From the NCBI GenBank assembly GCA_015183035.1, contig JACZZP010000007.1, positions 372,001-436,000 of the forward strand: a stretch of DNA of 64,000 nt, read 5' to 3'. Positions 32,901 to 46,000 of this stretch are shown here, one piece after another. The notes under the pieces are model-generated. The model saw only the letters and a program-made list of their open reading frames with translations. It searched no databases and was not told the DNA's origin. The stretch's first letter is position 1. Every line of letters begins with the position of its first letter. Source of the stretch: Meloidogyne chitwoodi (Eukaryota > Nematoda > Chromadorea > Rhabditida > Meloidogynidae). Made by a program: the position numbers and the translations under genes.

Positions 32901-35900
32901 TGTTTTGTATGTGTTTGCAAAACATTCTTTTTTTGTTTTAACGTGTTTTTTTTTTTGTTAAAACATGTAATTATGATGTTTTTCTGATATTTAAGCCCGA
33001 TTTTAAATTTTTTTAATTCCCGAACACTTTTTTCTACTCCATCCCTCGTTTGTGCTATAATATCCGTTACAATCTTTTTTAAATCCTCTATTAAATTAAT
33101 TAAACTAAACATTTGTTTATTTTAGTGATTGATCTTATTTTCTATTTTTAGAGATATAATCTTGAATTATATAAAGAATTTATTGCAAAAACATTTATTA
33201 ATGACTAAAATTTATTTATTTTATTTTTTTAAGAAAGGTAATCTTTAACTTCTCAAAAATACAAAAAATAAATAAATAATATACCATCAGTTGTTGCTTT
33301 GCTATTTTTTAAAAATATATTTTTATTCTACTTCACACTTTTATAATATCGTTGAAATATATGTATATACTTATACTCTTTTTTCTCTCTCGAGTGAACG
33401 TTAAAAGAATGACACAAATCATTCTATCTAAAATGAGTTTTAAGGGTCTCTGTTGGTTGGATATAAATATTTTTTTACATTTTATTAATCAACCGTTTTA
33501 AAAATGCTAAAAATTTTAAAAACAGAGGTTTCTCCCTTAAATGTCGTAAATGTCTCCTCACATAGTTAAAGCCTTTATATAACATTATTAATCAAATAAT
33601 TATTGAAGCAAAACATTTTCCGGAATGTGACATAATTTAACGTAAAAAATTTTCCGGAAATTTTACAGTAAACAATTATCGCAAACATTTTTCAAAAATA
33701 AACTTGAACTTTATAAATTTAATAAACTTAATTATACTACTATTTATTTTCTCTACATAGTTTATATGTTTTACCTCACATATAAACAATTTAATTCATA
33801 CTAATTATTTAAAGTGCACACAAAAGTCGTTAAACCCCAAAAAAGTGTCCGCCTACACAAATCCAATGCTGCGCATATATACGGAAACGAAATTGAGTGC
33901 TTTTTAAAAAATAGGAGAATGGGGTGGATTAAGTGGCATATAGAGCCTTGGGCATATAAAACGGATTAATGTGTTGGAATAAGAGTAATAAGCGAAAAGA
34001 AGCGTAAATAATATAAAGATGATTTTTATTTTTTACTTTATTGAGAAATTATATAAAATAACAAAATATTAATTTTTTCTAAAAATTGACAAAGTCCTAA
34101 ATAATTTTATTTATTTATGGATAAGAAGAAAATTAAAATATGTATATTTAATTATTCGTATGCACTATTTTTAGATAACTAATTTTTATTTTCCCACATT
34201 AAATTAGATTATTTTCCTCAAAACAATTTTATTTTCCTTTTTATTGTCTCTTTAAGAGGCTTAATAAATTTTAAAAAAATTAAAAAACTAAAAGACAGCT
34301 CAATCAACGTTCTCTCTTTTCCTTCTTCAAATTTCCCTCTATCCAAAAAATAATCTAAAATAGTGCATTATTATATATATATACACTACAATAATTTCTA
34401 CCACACATTTACATTACTTTATTCATTCTCCCGTCCAATTGGGGTCGCGCGCCAAGTCATTTTATTTCTTTTTCCTATTATAAAACAAGCACTCTTCACC
34501 ATCCGTCACTCCAACATTTTGTATTTTTTACTAGTGAGTCCAATCTTTTTATTTTTTAAAGCCAAAATTCTCAGAAAATATTAAAAAATGAAATTATATT
34601 TAGTATATTATTATACATTTTAATATTTTAATAAAATGAACAAATGTTTTTCCCATTAATTTTTATTTTTTTAATATTTTTCATAAATGCATGCAATACA
34701 TACCTCAATTTTTTATTTTAGTTTTAAATAGGTATTATTTTCCTTTTTCCGTAATATTTATTTACATAAATGTTCTAACAAAACAAACTTTTTGTGAATA
34801 TTAAAAAACATTTTTTAAAAACTTTAATTATAATCTTTTCCTGAAAACATTTTATTTTAATGTTTTAATAAAATGTTTTCCTGCAAATTCTATCCTTTTG
34901 TTTTATAAATGTTTTATAAAATTTTTTTACGTTTTTCCTGAAAACTTGTTTCGAAAAACTCTACTCTATTAAACATTTTTAACCGTCGTCTTTTCCTGAA
35001 ACAAAACAAAGAAAAACATTTTACGAACAAAACAAAAAACATTTTAAAACATTCACAAAATAAACATTTACAATAAAACTAATTGTTTCTTAAATATTTT
35101 TTTTTACTTTTTATTCTAAGTAAATATAAAAGTACATACATAAATTATATTTTGTTTATTCAGTTTTTATTAATCTCTTCTCTCATTTTTATTTTCTAAA
35201 TTTTTTTTACTATTAATATTTTATTTCTCTCTTAATATTTTTTTAATTTTTAATTAAAATTTTATATAAAATTTATTTTTTATTAAAAAATAAATAAAAT
35301 CAATTTTGTCTCGTAAAAACATTAAAAATTCAAAAATTATTTATTTATTTATTTCCTCTCTTTTAATTATTTTTCACACATTTGTGAAGGTCATTATTAT
35401 ATTCCTTTTAATCTCTTAAATCAACCAAAAACTCCCCCAAATAAAAGAAAATTTTTATTTATAGCGGTAAAAATAGTTTGATCATTTTTTATGATAAATT
35501 TATAAAAATTTTTTAATTAAAAAATAAATAATTTTTTTAATGATTTTTACGTTATTTAATTTATTATTTATTTATTTAATTTATTATTCTATTATTTATT
35601 TAATATTTATATTTAATTTTTCATTTTTTACTTCATTATTTATTTTTTAATTATATTTTTTAAATTTAAATTATAATTTTATTTTTTTAAGTAATTTAAA
35701 CATTTCATTTTTTAATACCTTTACATTAATAATATCTCTCATTAAATAATAATAAATAAATTATTAATTTTTCCGCAAAGATCAATAAAAGTGCATAAAA
35801 AATCTTTTTGTGCCTGGGTGGATTAATTTCTTTTTATTTTCTTTTTCTTGGTGTGGTCCTTTTATGCTCTTCTCATTATGTTGTCCTTTCTTTATTTCCG

Positions 35901-37015
35901 CGTTTTTCTTATTTTCAATGCAAACATGGGAAAAAAAATAAAATAAAAATATACAAAATACAAACAAAAGCATTAAAAAAATGCTAGAAAGTTAAAAAAA
36001 AACTTTGAATAATTCTTTTATTTATTTTTTTTATTATTTTTTACCTCAATTTAATGACGAAAAAAGACAATTTGTTTTTATTATTTTCTGCAATTTTGCG
36101 TGTTATAAAAATATTTAAATAATTTTAAATTAAATTTTATATTAATTTAAAAATAATTAAATCTGTGCATTTTTTTATTTATATTTATTTTTTAATTTTT
36201 TTTAATTAATTAATTAATTTGTTATTTTATTATAAAATATATTTTTTATTTTATTTTATTGGATTATTTATTTAATTAAATTTAAATATTTTTTTTCTAA
36301 AATTTAACAATCTTTTTAAATATTAAAATTAAATTTTTGACCAAATTTCCTTATTTTATTTTTTCTTCTTTTTTTACTAATTTATTACCCTTTTCTCTTC
36401 CTTTAAGCAACTAATATCCCCTTATTCCCTCTTTTAATTTTTTAAAGTCTAAAAATATATAAAATTGTGTGTATTTATTATTTTTGTCTTTTTTGCTTAT
36501 TTCCAAGTCTCTGGCCTTTTTTCTCATCCATTCAAGCGGTAAAAACATAAAAAAAGAAATTGAGAGAAATATAAAATTGTGTTATTTTTTATTTATTTTT
36601 TTAATTTATTAAAAAAATAAATAAAAAATATTATTATTATTTTTTTAATTAAAGAAAAATAAATAAAAATATTTATTTTTAATATAATTTATTTAAAAAT
36701 AAATATTAAATAATATTTAATTTATTAAATTAAAATTAATGGAACATATTTAAATGAATTATTTAAAATAAATTAAATAAAATAACTGCGCGACATTAGG
36801 AGATGTATTAGTGAATATTTCTTTTCTTTCTTTTACCAATTTAATTGAAAAAAAATTTTTTTTTATGAATTAATTATTTATTAATTAATTTATTTTTTTA
36901 AGATAAATTTTAGTAATTATTTATTTAAAAAATATTATTTTTTAAAAATTATTTCAAGTCATTATTTTATTTTATTTATTTATTTTTTTGTCATTTTTTT
37001 CTTCTTTTTATTTAA

Positions 37016-40000
37016 ATGACTAACGGTGGAAAATCTTCTGTTATATCAAAAACAACAATTTTACCAGAACAACAAGAACAACAAATATTAAATAATGAAA
37101 ACAATAATAATATATTAGAAACAACAACAACAAATAATAGAACAACAGAAGAAGAAAAAGAAGAAGAAAATAATATGATAAAAAAAGAAGAAAATGAAAT
37201 TAATAATAATGAAGAAGAAGAAGAATTAAATCATATTGAGGTAAAAAATAAATATTTATTTTAATTTTAAAAATATTTTTGGATTATTATTTTACATTTT
37301 TAGGGGTAAAGTTCTTTTTTTATCATAAAAAATATTTGTCCACTCTGTATTTCACATCCCCATCATTTCAATAATATTTTTATGTGAAAATAATATTAAA
37401 ATAAATAAATATTATATGTAGTATCCCACAAGAGAATTAAAAATATGAATTAAATACATTTTTGAAGCTAATAAATTTATTTTTTTTTTTAAATTTGTTA
37501 GAATTCACAACAAAACCAAAAGTCACCACAGAAGCAGAAAATTAATAATTTACGTCCGGATGAATATAATGATGGTAATTATTTAAATTATATTAATTTT
37601 ATATGTTTTTTTAAAAAGGTCTTTGGGATGCTGAACCTTTTTATTATTGCTCAAAAGGGCCAACTACGGCTAGGGGATATTATAATAATATTATTTCTTG
37701 TGATGAACAATCTAATACAGAAAAACGTCAGAAACGAGGGGTTAGTTTAAACTTAAAATCAAATTTTAACATTAAAACTTAAGTTTGTTAATTTAATATT
37801 AAAACAAGTTTGTTAATTAATATTGAAACTTAAGTTTGTTAATTTAATTTTAAAACTTAAGTTTGTTAATTTTAATATTGAAACTTAAGTTTGTTAATTT
37901 TAATATTGAAACTTAAGTTTATAAATTTATTTTTTAGTTAATTTATAAAAAAAGAGAAAATATTACTGGAGGTGCAGCTAATGAATATGAATGTTTTCAA
38001 TCACATGAAGGAATTGTTTATAGGCAAGGAGATCATGTTTTTGTTGAAAGTTGTAGAGAAGACCCTTTTTTGGTTGGATCAATTGTTTCTTTTAAAATGG
38101 TATCTTAAAAAATTAAAAAAAAATTCCTCAATTTTTATTTTTTCAAAACTAGAAATCCATTTAATTTACTTTTCAATAAAGAATTCATTTTTTGCCGGGA
38201 AAATATCTTTTTTATTCTTTATTTTTTTTCTTATTTTTTTGAGGCAAATACATCTTTTTCCTTTTTTATTAACTTTGCCATTTTTTCTTTTTTATTTATT
38301 TCATTTCCTTTTTTCTTAAAATGTTCATTTTTTATTTTTTCCATTTTCATATTTTTTATTTGGCCTTTGCACTCTATAAATTAGTTTTTTAATATTAAAA
38401 TATTTTTTTTTAAATTTATTAAATAAATTTTATTATTTTATTTATCAAAAATATTTTTAGAAAAAACGTGATCAATTACTTGTCAAATTATTACGATATT
38501 ATCGTCCTAACGACGTCCCTGAACTTTCATTTTCACTTGTTACACAAGCACGAATTGAAGGTAAAAAATAAACTTTAAAACATTTTAAATTGATATTTAA
38601 ATACAAACTTATGAAAAATGTTTTTGTTAAAGTTGAAATACTTTTAAATAATTATTTGAAACTTGCAATAATCAAAAAACATTTTTAATAAACTTAAAAT
38701 GTTTAACAAACTTGAAAACAAACATTGTTTTACAAACTTTAAATAAAGTTTTAAACTTGAGCTAAAGTTTTACAACCTGAAAAACAATGTTGTAAAACTT
38801 CAAATATTATTTTTTTACTTAAAATATTAGAGAAAAAATTTACAACTTACACCTTCATTATTTAATTTTTTAGAGATACAATATTTTAAAAACAATATTT
38901 GTTCTTAGCTTATAATTTATTTATTTATAGCTTAATTTACAATTTTTTCACTTAACAGAAGGCCAATATCATCAATCAGCTGCCGCTCCCCATTCATTTC
39001 ATTGCCGCGAGCTATTCTCCTCAGAAACAACTTTACTCTTTCATGTGGCCGCACTTCGGTGGGTATTTTTGCTTTAATTTATTTTTTTCTTTCCTTTTGT
39101 TCTTTTTAAAATGTTTGCAATGCGGGTCTATTTATTGAAATTAATGTAAAAAAAATTTTTTAAACAAAAAGCATCTCTCTCTTTTTAATTGTGTAAACAA
39201 ACTAAAGGAATGTTTGTAATGTTTAAAAAATACATTTTTATTCATAAACAAACAAAATATTTTAAAAATCTTTTTTACAAACTTGAAACATGTTTGTGTG
39301 ATTTTCTGCAAACTTAAGTTTATTAAAACAAACAAATTTTTATAAGTTTATTCTCAACTTTTATACTTGTAAAAAACATTTAAACTTCACTCCATCATTA
39401 GTATTTATTCATTTATTTCTCTATTTTAGTCAATTTTATAAGCAAATATTAAATTTTAATTATTTTTTAATTTTTTTTCAATTAAAAATCAAAATTTTTT
39501 TAAACTATTCATTTATTTATCATATTTTAAATATAAATCTATCAATCATTTCTGCTTCATTTATTTTTATTTTTTCTTTCACTCCCTAAGGAAGCCATAA
39601 AACACTACTAAATACATATATAATTTATTTTTGTTGCCTTTTTGTCTTTTAAATATTTATTTTTTATTATTATTATTTTTTGGCTTCTATTTCTTAAGTA
39701 AGAGAGAGCAATGATAGAATGTTTTTTTGTAATATTATTTTTACCCTAATGTAAGGGAATTTTTAATTATTTTATTTTTTAAATAAATGCAAAACGATTC
39801 AAGACACTTTTGGTTTTTAGTTAATTAATCATTTTTAATATAATATTTTAATGAAAAAAATAAAAAAAATAATTTATCAAAAATATTTTTTTATTTATTT
39901 TAAATTAAAAATATTTAATTAAATTTTTTCTTATTTGTTTTTTAATTTATTTTTAAGACTTAATTTCATTTAAGATAATTACTTTATTTAATATTCATTT

Positions 40001-43000
40001 TATTTGCCATTTTTATTTAATCTTTAGTCTTTTTTTAAATTATATTTAATAAATATAATTAATTATCTTATTGAATTTTTTCCTTTTTTTTTTTAATTTT
40101 AATATAAAAAGCCGCTATATACTTGTTCTTTTTTCTCTTTTAAAAATCGGTCGGCCATCTGTCGTTTTCTTTTTTTTTGTTTTGCAATTTTTAAAGCCAT
40201 TGTAAAATTTGCATTTATATTTATTTATATTTTATATTACTATTTTTGGCGCTTTCCTCCAATTTTATTTTTTTAAGAATTAAGATTTTAATTGAAAAAA
40301 AGTAAAAAAAAATAATTTAAAAAAATTATAAAATGTATTTAAATATTAATATTTATTTTCAAGAAAGTATTTTTTTAGAAAATTAAATAAAACTTTTTTA
40401 GTTTATTATTTTATTTTTCCTTTTTTTTTAATTTTTATTGGGCCATTAACTTTTATTTTTTACTGCGCAAAAGATCAATGGGGGAAAAAAAGAAAATAAT
40501 TAAAAAAGTATTTTTTTATTTTCATTATACAAAGACCTTCCTTTATATTTTTTTTTCACTCAAATTAATTTTCTTTATCTAAAATATTTTTATCTAAATA
40601 TAAATTTATTTTTTTTGTTATGTCGTGGTGGTTACCCAAAACAGAAGAAATTTTTTTTTTAATATTTGTATAATGTTTCTTTTATTTTATTTTCAATATT
40701 GATATGAAAAAATCCTATTTCCTTATTTATTGGATGTTGTTCCTAATTAATTTGTTAATTTAATTTATCCAAGTAAAACAAAAACAGAAAAACTTAAAAA
40801 ACAGAAACAGAAAAACATTAGAAACAAAAACAGAAAAACATTTAGAAACAAAAACATGGAAAAACAAGATTTAAACAAAACATTTAAAAAAAAAACATTA
40901 AAATTAAAAGCAAAAAAACTAAAGAATTAACAACTTCTTAAACATTTTCTGTGCTCAATTATTTTTTTTTTGCATTTTTGGATAAATTTCTAATATTTTT
41001 TATTTCTTCTTTTTTTTCTTCCAAATTTTTATCTTTTTCACCAATCAGAGAGCATCGAGACTATTTTGCTTTTTTCGTCATTAATCAATCTATTTATTTT
41101 TATAATAATTATTATTTTTTTGGTAAATAAATACTTAAAATATAATAAATTAAAATCTGTCAACCTCTATTTAATCATTTTTTTATTTTAATTTATTTGT
41201 TTATTATTTTTTAAATAATATTTTTTCTTTCTTAAAAAGACCGATTTTATAAAAATATTTAATATAATAAAAATTCGATTTAATATATCCCAGGGGACAA
41301 TTAAAAAATTGAAGAATATATCGAGGATATATTATTATTTTAACTGGGTGGATGGCGGACAATAAAAAAATTCCTTGGAGATTTAATTTGGCCAAATACA
41401 GAGATTAATATATTTTATTATTTTTTTGTCTCTTTAAATAAATCTTTAAATATATTATAATTATTTTTTTTATTTATTTTTAAAAAGTTTATTTTAATTT
41501 TTTTAAATTTTTCGACCTTGACAACTCTATTTTTAATATTCTTTATAATATTTTATAAAAAGAGCAAGAATAATTAAAAAAAATTTTTGTTGAACGAGAA
41601 AATAATATAATAATAACAATGACCTTGTGTATTTTTAAAAAGATTAAATAAAATTAAAATAAATGAGAAAATAAGTGCTTAATAGGCTTGAAAAGAAGAG
41701 AAGAGGGAAGGAGAAAATTGCTTGTTATTTTAAATTTTTTTCAAAATTAATTTAAAATTTTTTTGTGAGTTAATTCATATTACCTAATTTCAAAAATTAA
41801 AAAAAAATTTTTTAACAACTTTTATTCATTTTTTTTCCATTAATGGCGCTAATTCTATTCTTATTTTGTACAAAAATATTAAATTTAAATAAACTTCCTG
41901 TGTTTCCTTTTATTTGTATTTTTTTGTATTTTTTTAATGTCTTCAAAATTCATTTTGTCTTGCCCAATAAATTTGCTTTTTTATTATATTTAATATTGGC
42001 GAGAATTGAGCGATTTTTTGTTAATTTTTTTTTGTAAAATTTTTTTTTTTGCTAATATTCTTTTCTCATCTTTTTTTATTACTCTCCTTTTCGGCTTTTT
42101 TATTTGGTTTTTAATACAAATAAAATAAAAAAAATTTATTGTCAATAATTCTCATCTCTGTGGGAAGCATATGTTTTATGCATGTAATAGAGAGGAAAGA
42201 GTAATGGATGAATAAAAAATAAAAAAGGGAGTAGAGGATTAATATTTGCGAAAATAGCAGTATATAAAATAAAAAAGGATATTAAACCTTAAAAAGGAAA
42301 GAATTTAAGAAAAAGATTTTTTTTAATTTTTGAATGTTGCGCGAAGCAAATGGGGGAAAATACTCTCTTTACTCTATTCCTTACTAAATACTTAAATAAT
42401 TCATGTTTAAGTTTATTTTTGTTTTGTACTAGAAAATTCTGTTTATTCCGGAAAATTTTAAAATTATTTCAGAATTTTTTATTCTGATTTTTTTTTAATT
42501 AAAATTTGCTTCCGGAAAGTTTATTAATCTTTCCGGAAGGTTTAAAAATTAAAATTCTGATTTTGCTATAATGTTTTACTACAAGGGTATAAAAATTTTG
42601 TTTTTCTTAGCATTAAAAAAATTAATCAGCATTTATTTTGATATATTAATAAAAATATTACGCATATATTTCGGTTTAAACATACAAAAAAACACATTTT
42701 TTATGAACACACAAATGTGTAATTTCTTTAATGAGTGGGTGATGGTTATATGCATTTTCCCCTTCAAATAATTATTAAAGAACCTCTTAAGCCGGCCATT
42801 TTTCTAAATAAATATTATACATATATTTTTATTTATTTTTTTTTTCATACCGACAACGACCATCCGCCAATTTTCTTTTTTATAAATAAAAAATAACCAA
42901 AAAAAATTTATGCTCTAATGATTTTACACAATTATTCAATTGGGAATTATTTTTTTAAATTTATTTTTTTCTGATTCATTTTTTATTAATTTTTAAATTA

Positions 43001-46000
43001 TCACTCTGCCCAAAATTAGTATTATAATTTTACTTCTAAATATAATTGAGTAAGCCTTAAATTTTTTATAAATTTTATTTTTATTAATTCATTTCTTTAT
43101 TCCTTTTTTCAATACCTCAATTATTCATTCACTCTTAAATTGTTTTGTTGTCCACTCTAAAACATTCCTTTTTTATTTGTTGTTTCTAATTTTCACCCTA
43201 GAGATCGAAACTTTAAATGATTTTATTTCATCAGAATATTTTTATAACACTTATAAAAATTTAAACCTTCCGGAATAATCAGAATATTTTCTAAAAATCA
43301 GAATTGTATTTACCAAAATTTTCTGGACGAATCAGAATATTTACGCTCTTTAATTTTTTTCTGTTTTTTACTAATAAAAGTAACATTTTCTTCTATTTGT
43401 GCTATTTTATATATATAGTGTCGATCTATAGGATTAATTTATTTTGTTTGTATTTTTTCCTCTTTTACTTCTCTGTTTGCACAAACAAGAAAATAATAAA
43501 CACAACTCTCTCTCATATTGCTTAAATCCTCTCTTATCTTTCTTCCTTTTCTTTTAATTTTTTTAATACTTTTTTTCAAATAAATTAATATAAAAATAAA
43601 TGCAAACATTAAGGATTTTATTTAATATTATATATAAAGTAAATAAAAATTAAATATATAAATATTAAATTTTTTAAATTTATGAAAAAATAATTTTACC
43701 GCAATCAAAATTAATTTGAGAATTTTTACTTTTAATAAAAAAAAATAATTATATTTTCAAAAGAAAATTTCCTATTTTTTTGTTATTAATTTTTCACTCA
43801 TTTCTTTCTCCTTTTTCTATTAAATAATATACAATTTTTAATTTTTCTATTTTTTAGTGGAAAGTGTAGTGTCCATTTGGTAAAGGATTTACGCACGGCA
43901 TTTTCAGAAATTGATTTAACCAACGAAAGCGCCTTTTTTCATTGCCTAAATTACAATCAGGAGAGTGGTAGACTTGCTTCTGTACAAATGAGCATTAAAG
44001 TGGGGGCTGCCTATCAAGTAGAATTATTAAATATTTTTAAAAAATTAAAAAAAAATTAGGCGAATATCCCTTCGTGTTCTTCATCAACACTTAGCGATGA
44101 TCCAGACAGAGATGAATTATTATATAGACCCGGTTATTTATGTGCTGAAACTGAAGAAAAATACTTAAAAATGGCACGAACATTTAGAACATTTTCATTA
44201 TTGAGTGAGGAGAATTATTTTTTAATAAACATCTAAAAAAATTTTTTTTAGATAGTAAAAAATGTATTTAAAAAAATATTTTAAGATAATAAGAAAATAA
44301 CTATGTTGGAGAAAGCAGCGCGCACAGGTGATTTATTATTAGATGATGCAGTTGTTACACTTCATCGGAGCGGGTATTCTGTATTAAGTTAAAATTTTTT
44401 ATTAAAATAATATTTCTAAAATAATTTTAATTATTAAAAAACAGATGCAATTAATACTATGCAGGTAATGAAATAAAATTAATTTTTTTATTCTATAACT
44501 GAAATTCCAATCTTTCCGGAAAGTTTTATTTAAATAAAATTCTGTTTTTTCCGTAAAGTTTTATTTAAATAAAATTCTGTTTTTTCCGGAAAGTTATAAT
44601 TAAATAAAATTCTGTTTTTCGCTATTAATTATTTTTAATTTAATTAAGGCAATTGATAATCATCTAACTACTGACAGTTCATTTATGAATGCAGATGATG
44701 TGAAAAAGTTTGGCAAAGGAATAAAACAATATGGAAAAAATTTTAATAAGATTAATCGGGTAAAATAAAATTAAAAAAATTCTAAAAAATAAAAATAATT
44801 TTAGGATCTCTTGGGAAATCACCGCAAAGAGCAATTAATTGCTTTTTATTATTTATGGAAGAAAAGTGCAAATGCAACAAGACCAAAGCCATTAGGCAAT
44901 GCTAAGCGATCACAGGTAGAAAAATACAAAATTAAATTAAAAAAATTTTTATTCTAAAATTTTAAAAAAGGTTTCTGTTGCGTCTGTTGGCCGACGTGGA
45001 AAGATAACAACAGCAATTAATGGGAATGGTATTGTTAATGGAAAAACAATTTCTAATACAGCCGAGGAAACTCCTCCACCTTTAACTGATTCATCTGAGC
45101 CAGTTGATGCAATCTCAAAATCATCTAATAGTGGGTCAGAAAAGTGGGTGGAGTTTTTTTATATTTAAATTTAATTTCATAAAATTCTGCTATTTATGAA
45201 AAATTTATTTATCATTAAATTCTGATGCTTATAAAATTACTAATTTTAAGTTCTGTCTCACCACTTGATGAACTGCAAGATTACGCAAGTGCCTCAGAAA
45301 CTGAAACTGAACAACTCGTTCAACAACCGGGAGGTGTTGGTCGAGCTTGCCACCATTGTTTTACATCAAGTAGAAATTTTTAAAATTTTTATTTTTGGCT
45401 ATTTAATTATTTTTTTATTAAATATTTTTTTATTTTAAGAAAGCATTGATTGGCATCATTGTTTTTCATCAAGTAAATATTTTAATTATTTAAAACTTTA
45501 TTTATAAAAAAATAAACAAACAATTATTTTTAGATTCTGGTCATGATCGTTTACTTCTAATGTGTACAGAATGCCGAATTTTTTACAAAAGATATGGACA
45601 GCTTCGGCCTGTCGACAGGCCAAGTACTGTACCTCCTTGTCTAATATTAACAGCGAATAATACAACAATATCAAGACAATATAGTGAAGAAGAGGATGAA
45701 AATGAAGAGCCTTTAGGAGGAAATGGTCGTTCAAATCGTCTTCGGACTAGAGGAGGTAAAATTTAAATAATAATTTTTTTAGATCATTTTATTTTAAAGG
45801 TCGTAATTTGTCTCAAAGAACACCTAGTTCACTTGATTTAATGGAGAGTGGAGGAGAACGACTTGGTAGTACTCTACAAAAGGTTGAAGATGAAAGGCGT
45901 AATACCCCTCTTCGAAATTCAGCAGGAAAAACGAGTAGAAAGCGTGGAATTAATAGAGGAGGTGATCCGGTTAGTTTTTTTTTTATTTTTTTGAAGAAAA

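Larger units (their letters stand above)
20923..37015. other. 16-kb gene-poor, A/T-rich region upstream of the EGL-27-like gene
   Basis: I read both strands and found no exon-like sequence. The open frames (for example 21997-22242, 25669-25869, 31519-31722) are low-complexity Phe/Leu/Ile/Tyr strings imposed by composition. Apart from A/T runs it has a few short GC-richer islands: 22690-22745, 22950-23000, 23415-23470, 27366-27480, 31063-31125 and 33835-33985. These are the best places to look for regulatory elements, non-coding RNAs or missed 5' exons. The listed hairpins and simple repeats lie inside it. Its position suggests it holds the promoter and 5' regulatory region of the corepressor gene. 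Confidence 0.6.

Noticed and set aside
37972..38319. 115-codon frame in the corepressor region
   Set aside because: Out of frame with the BAH-encoding exon 37938-38099 and runs into an intron.
41204..41395. 63-codon minus-strand frame inside the 4.8-kb intron
   Set aside because: Slightly better composition than its surroundings but no start context, splice partners or recognisable motif.
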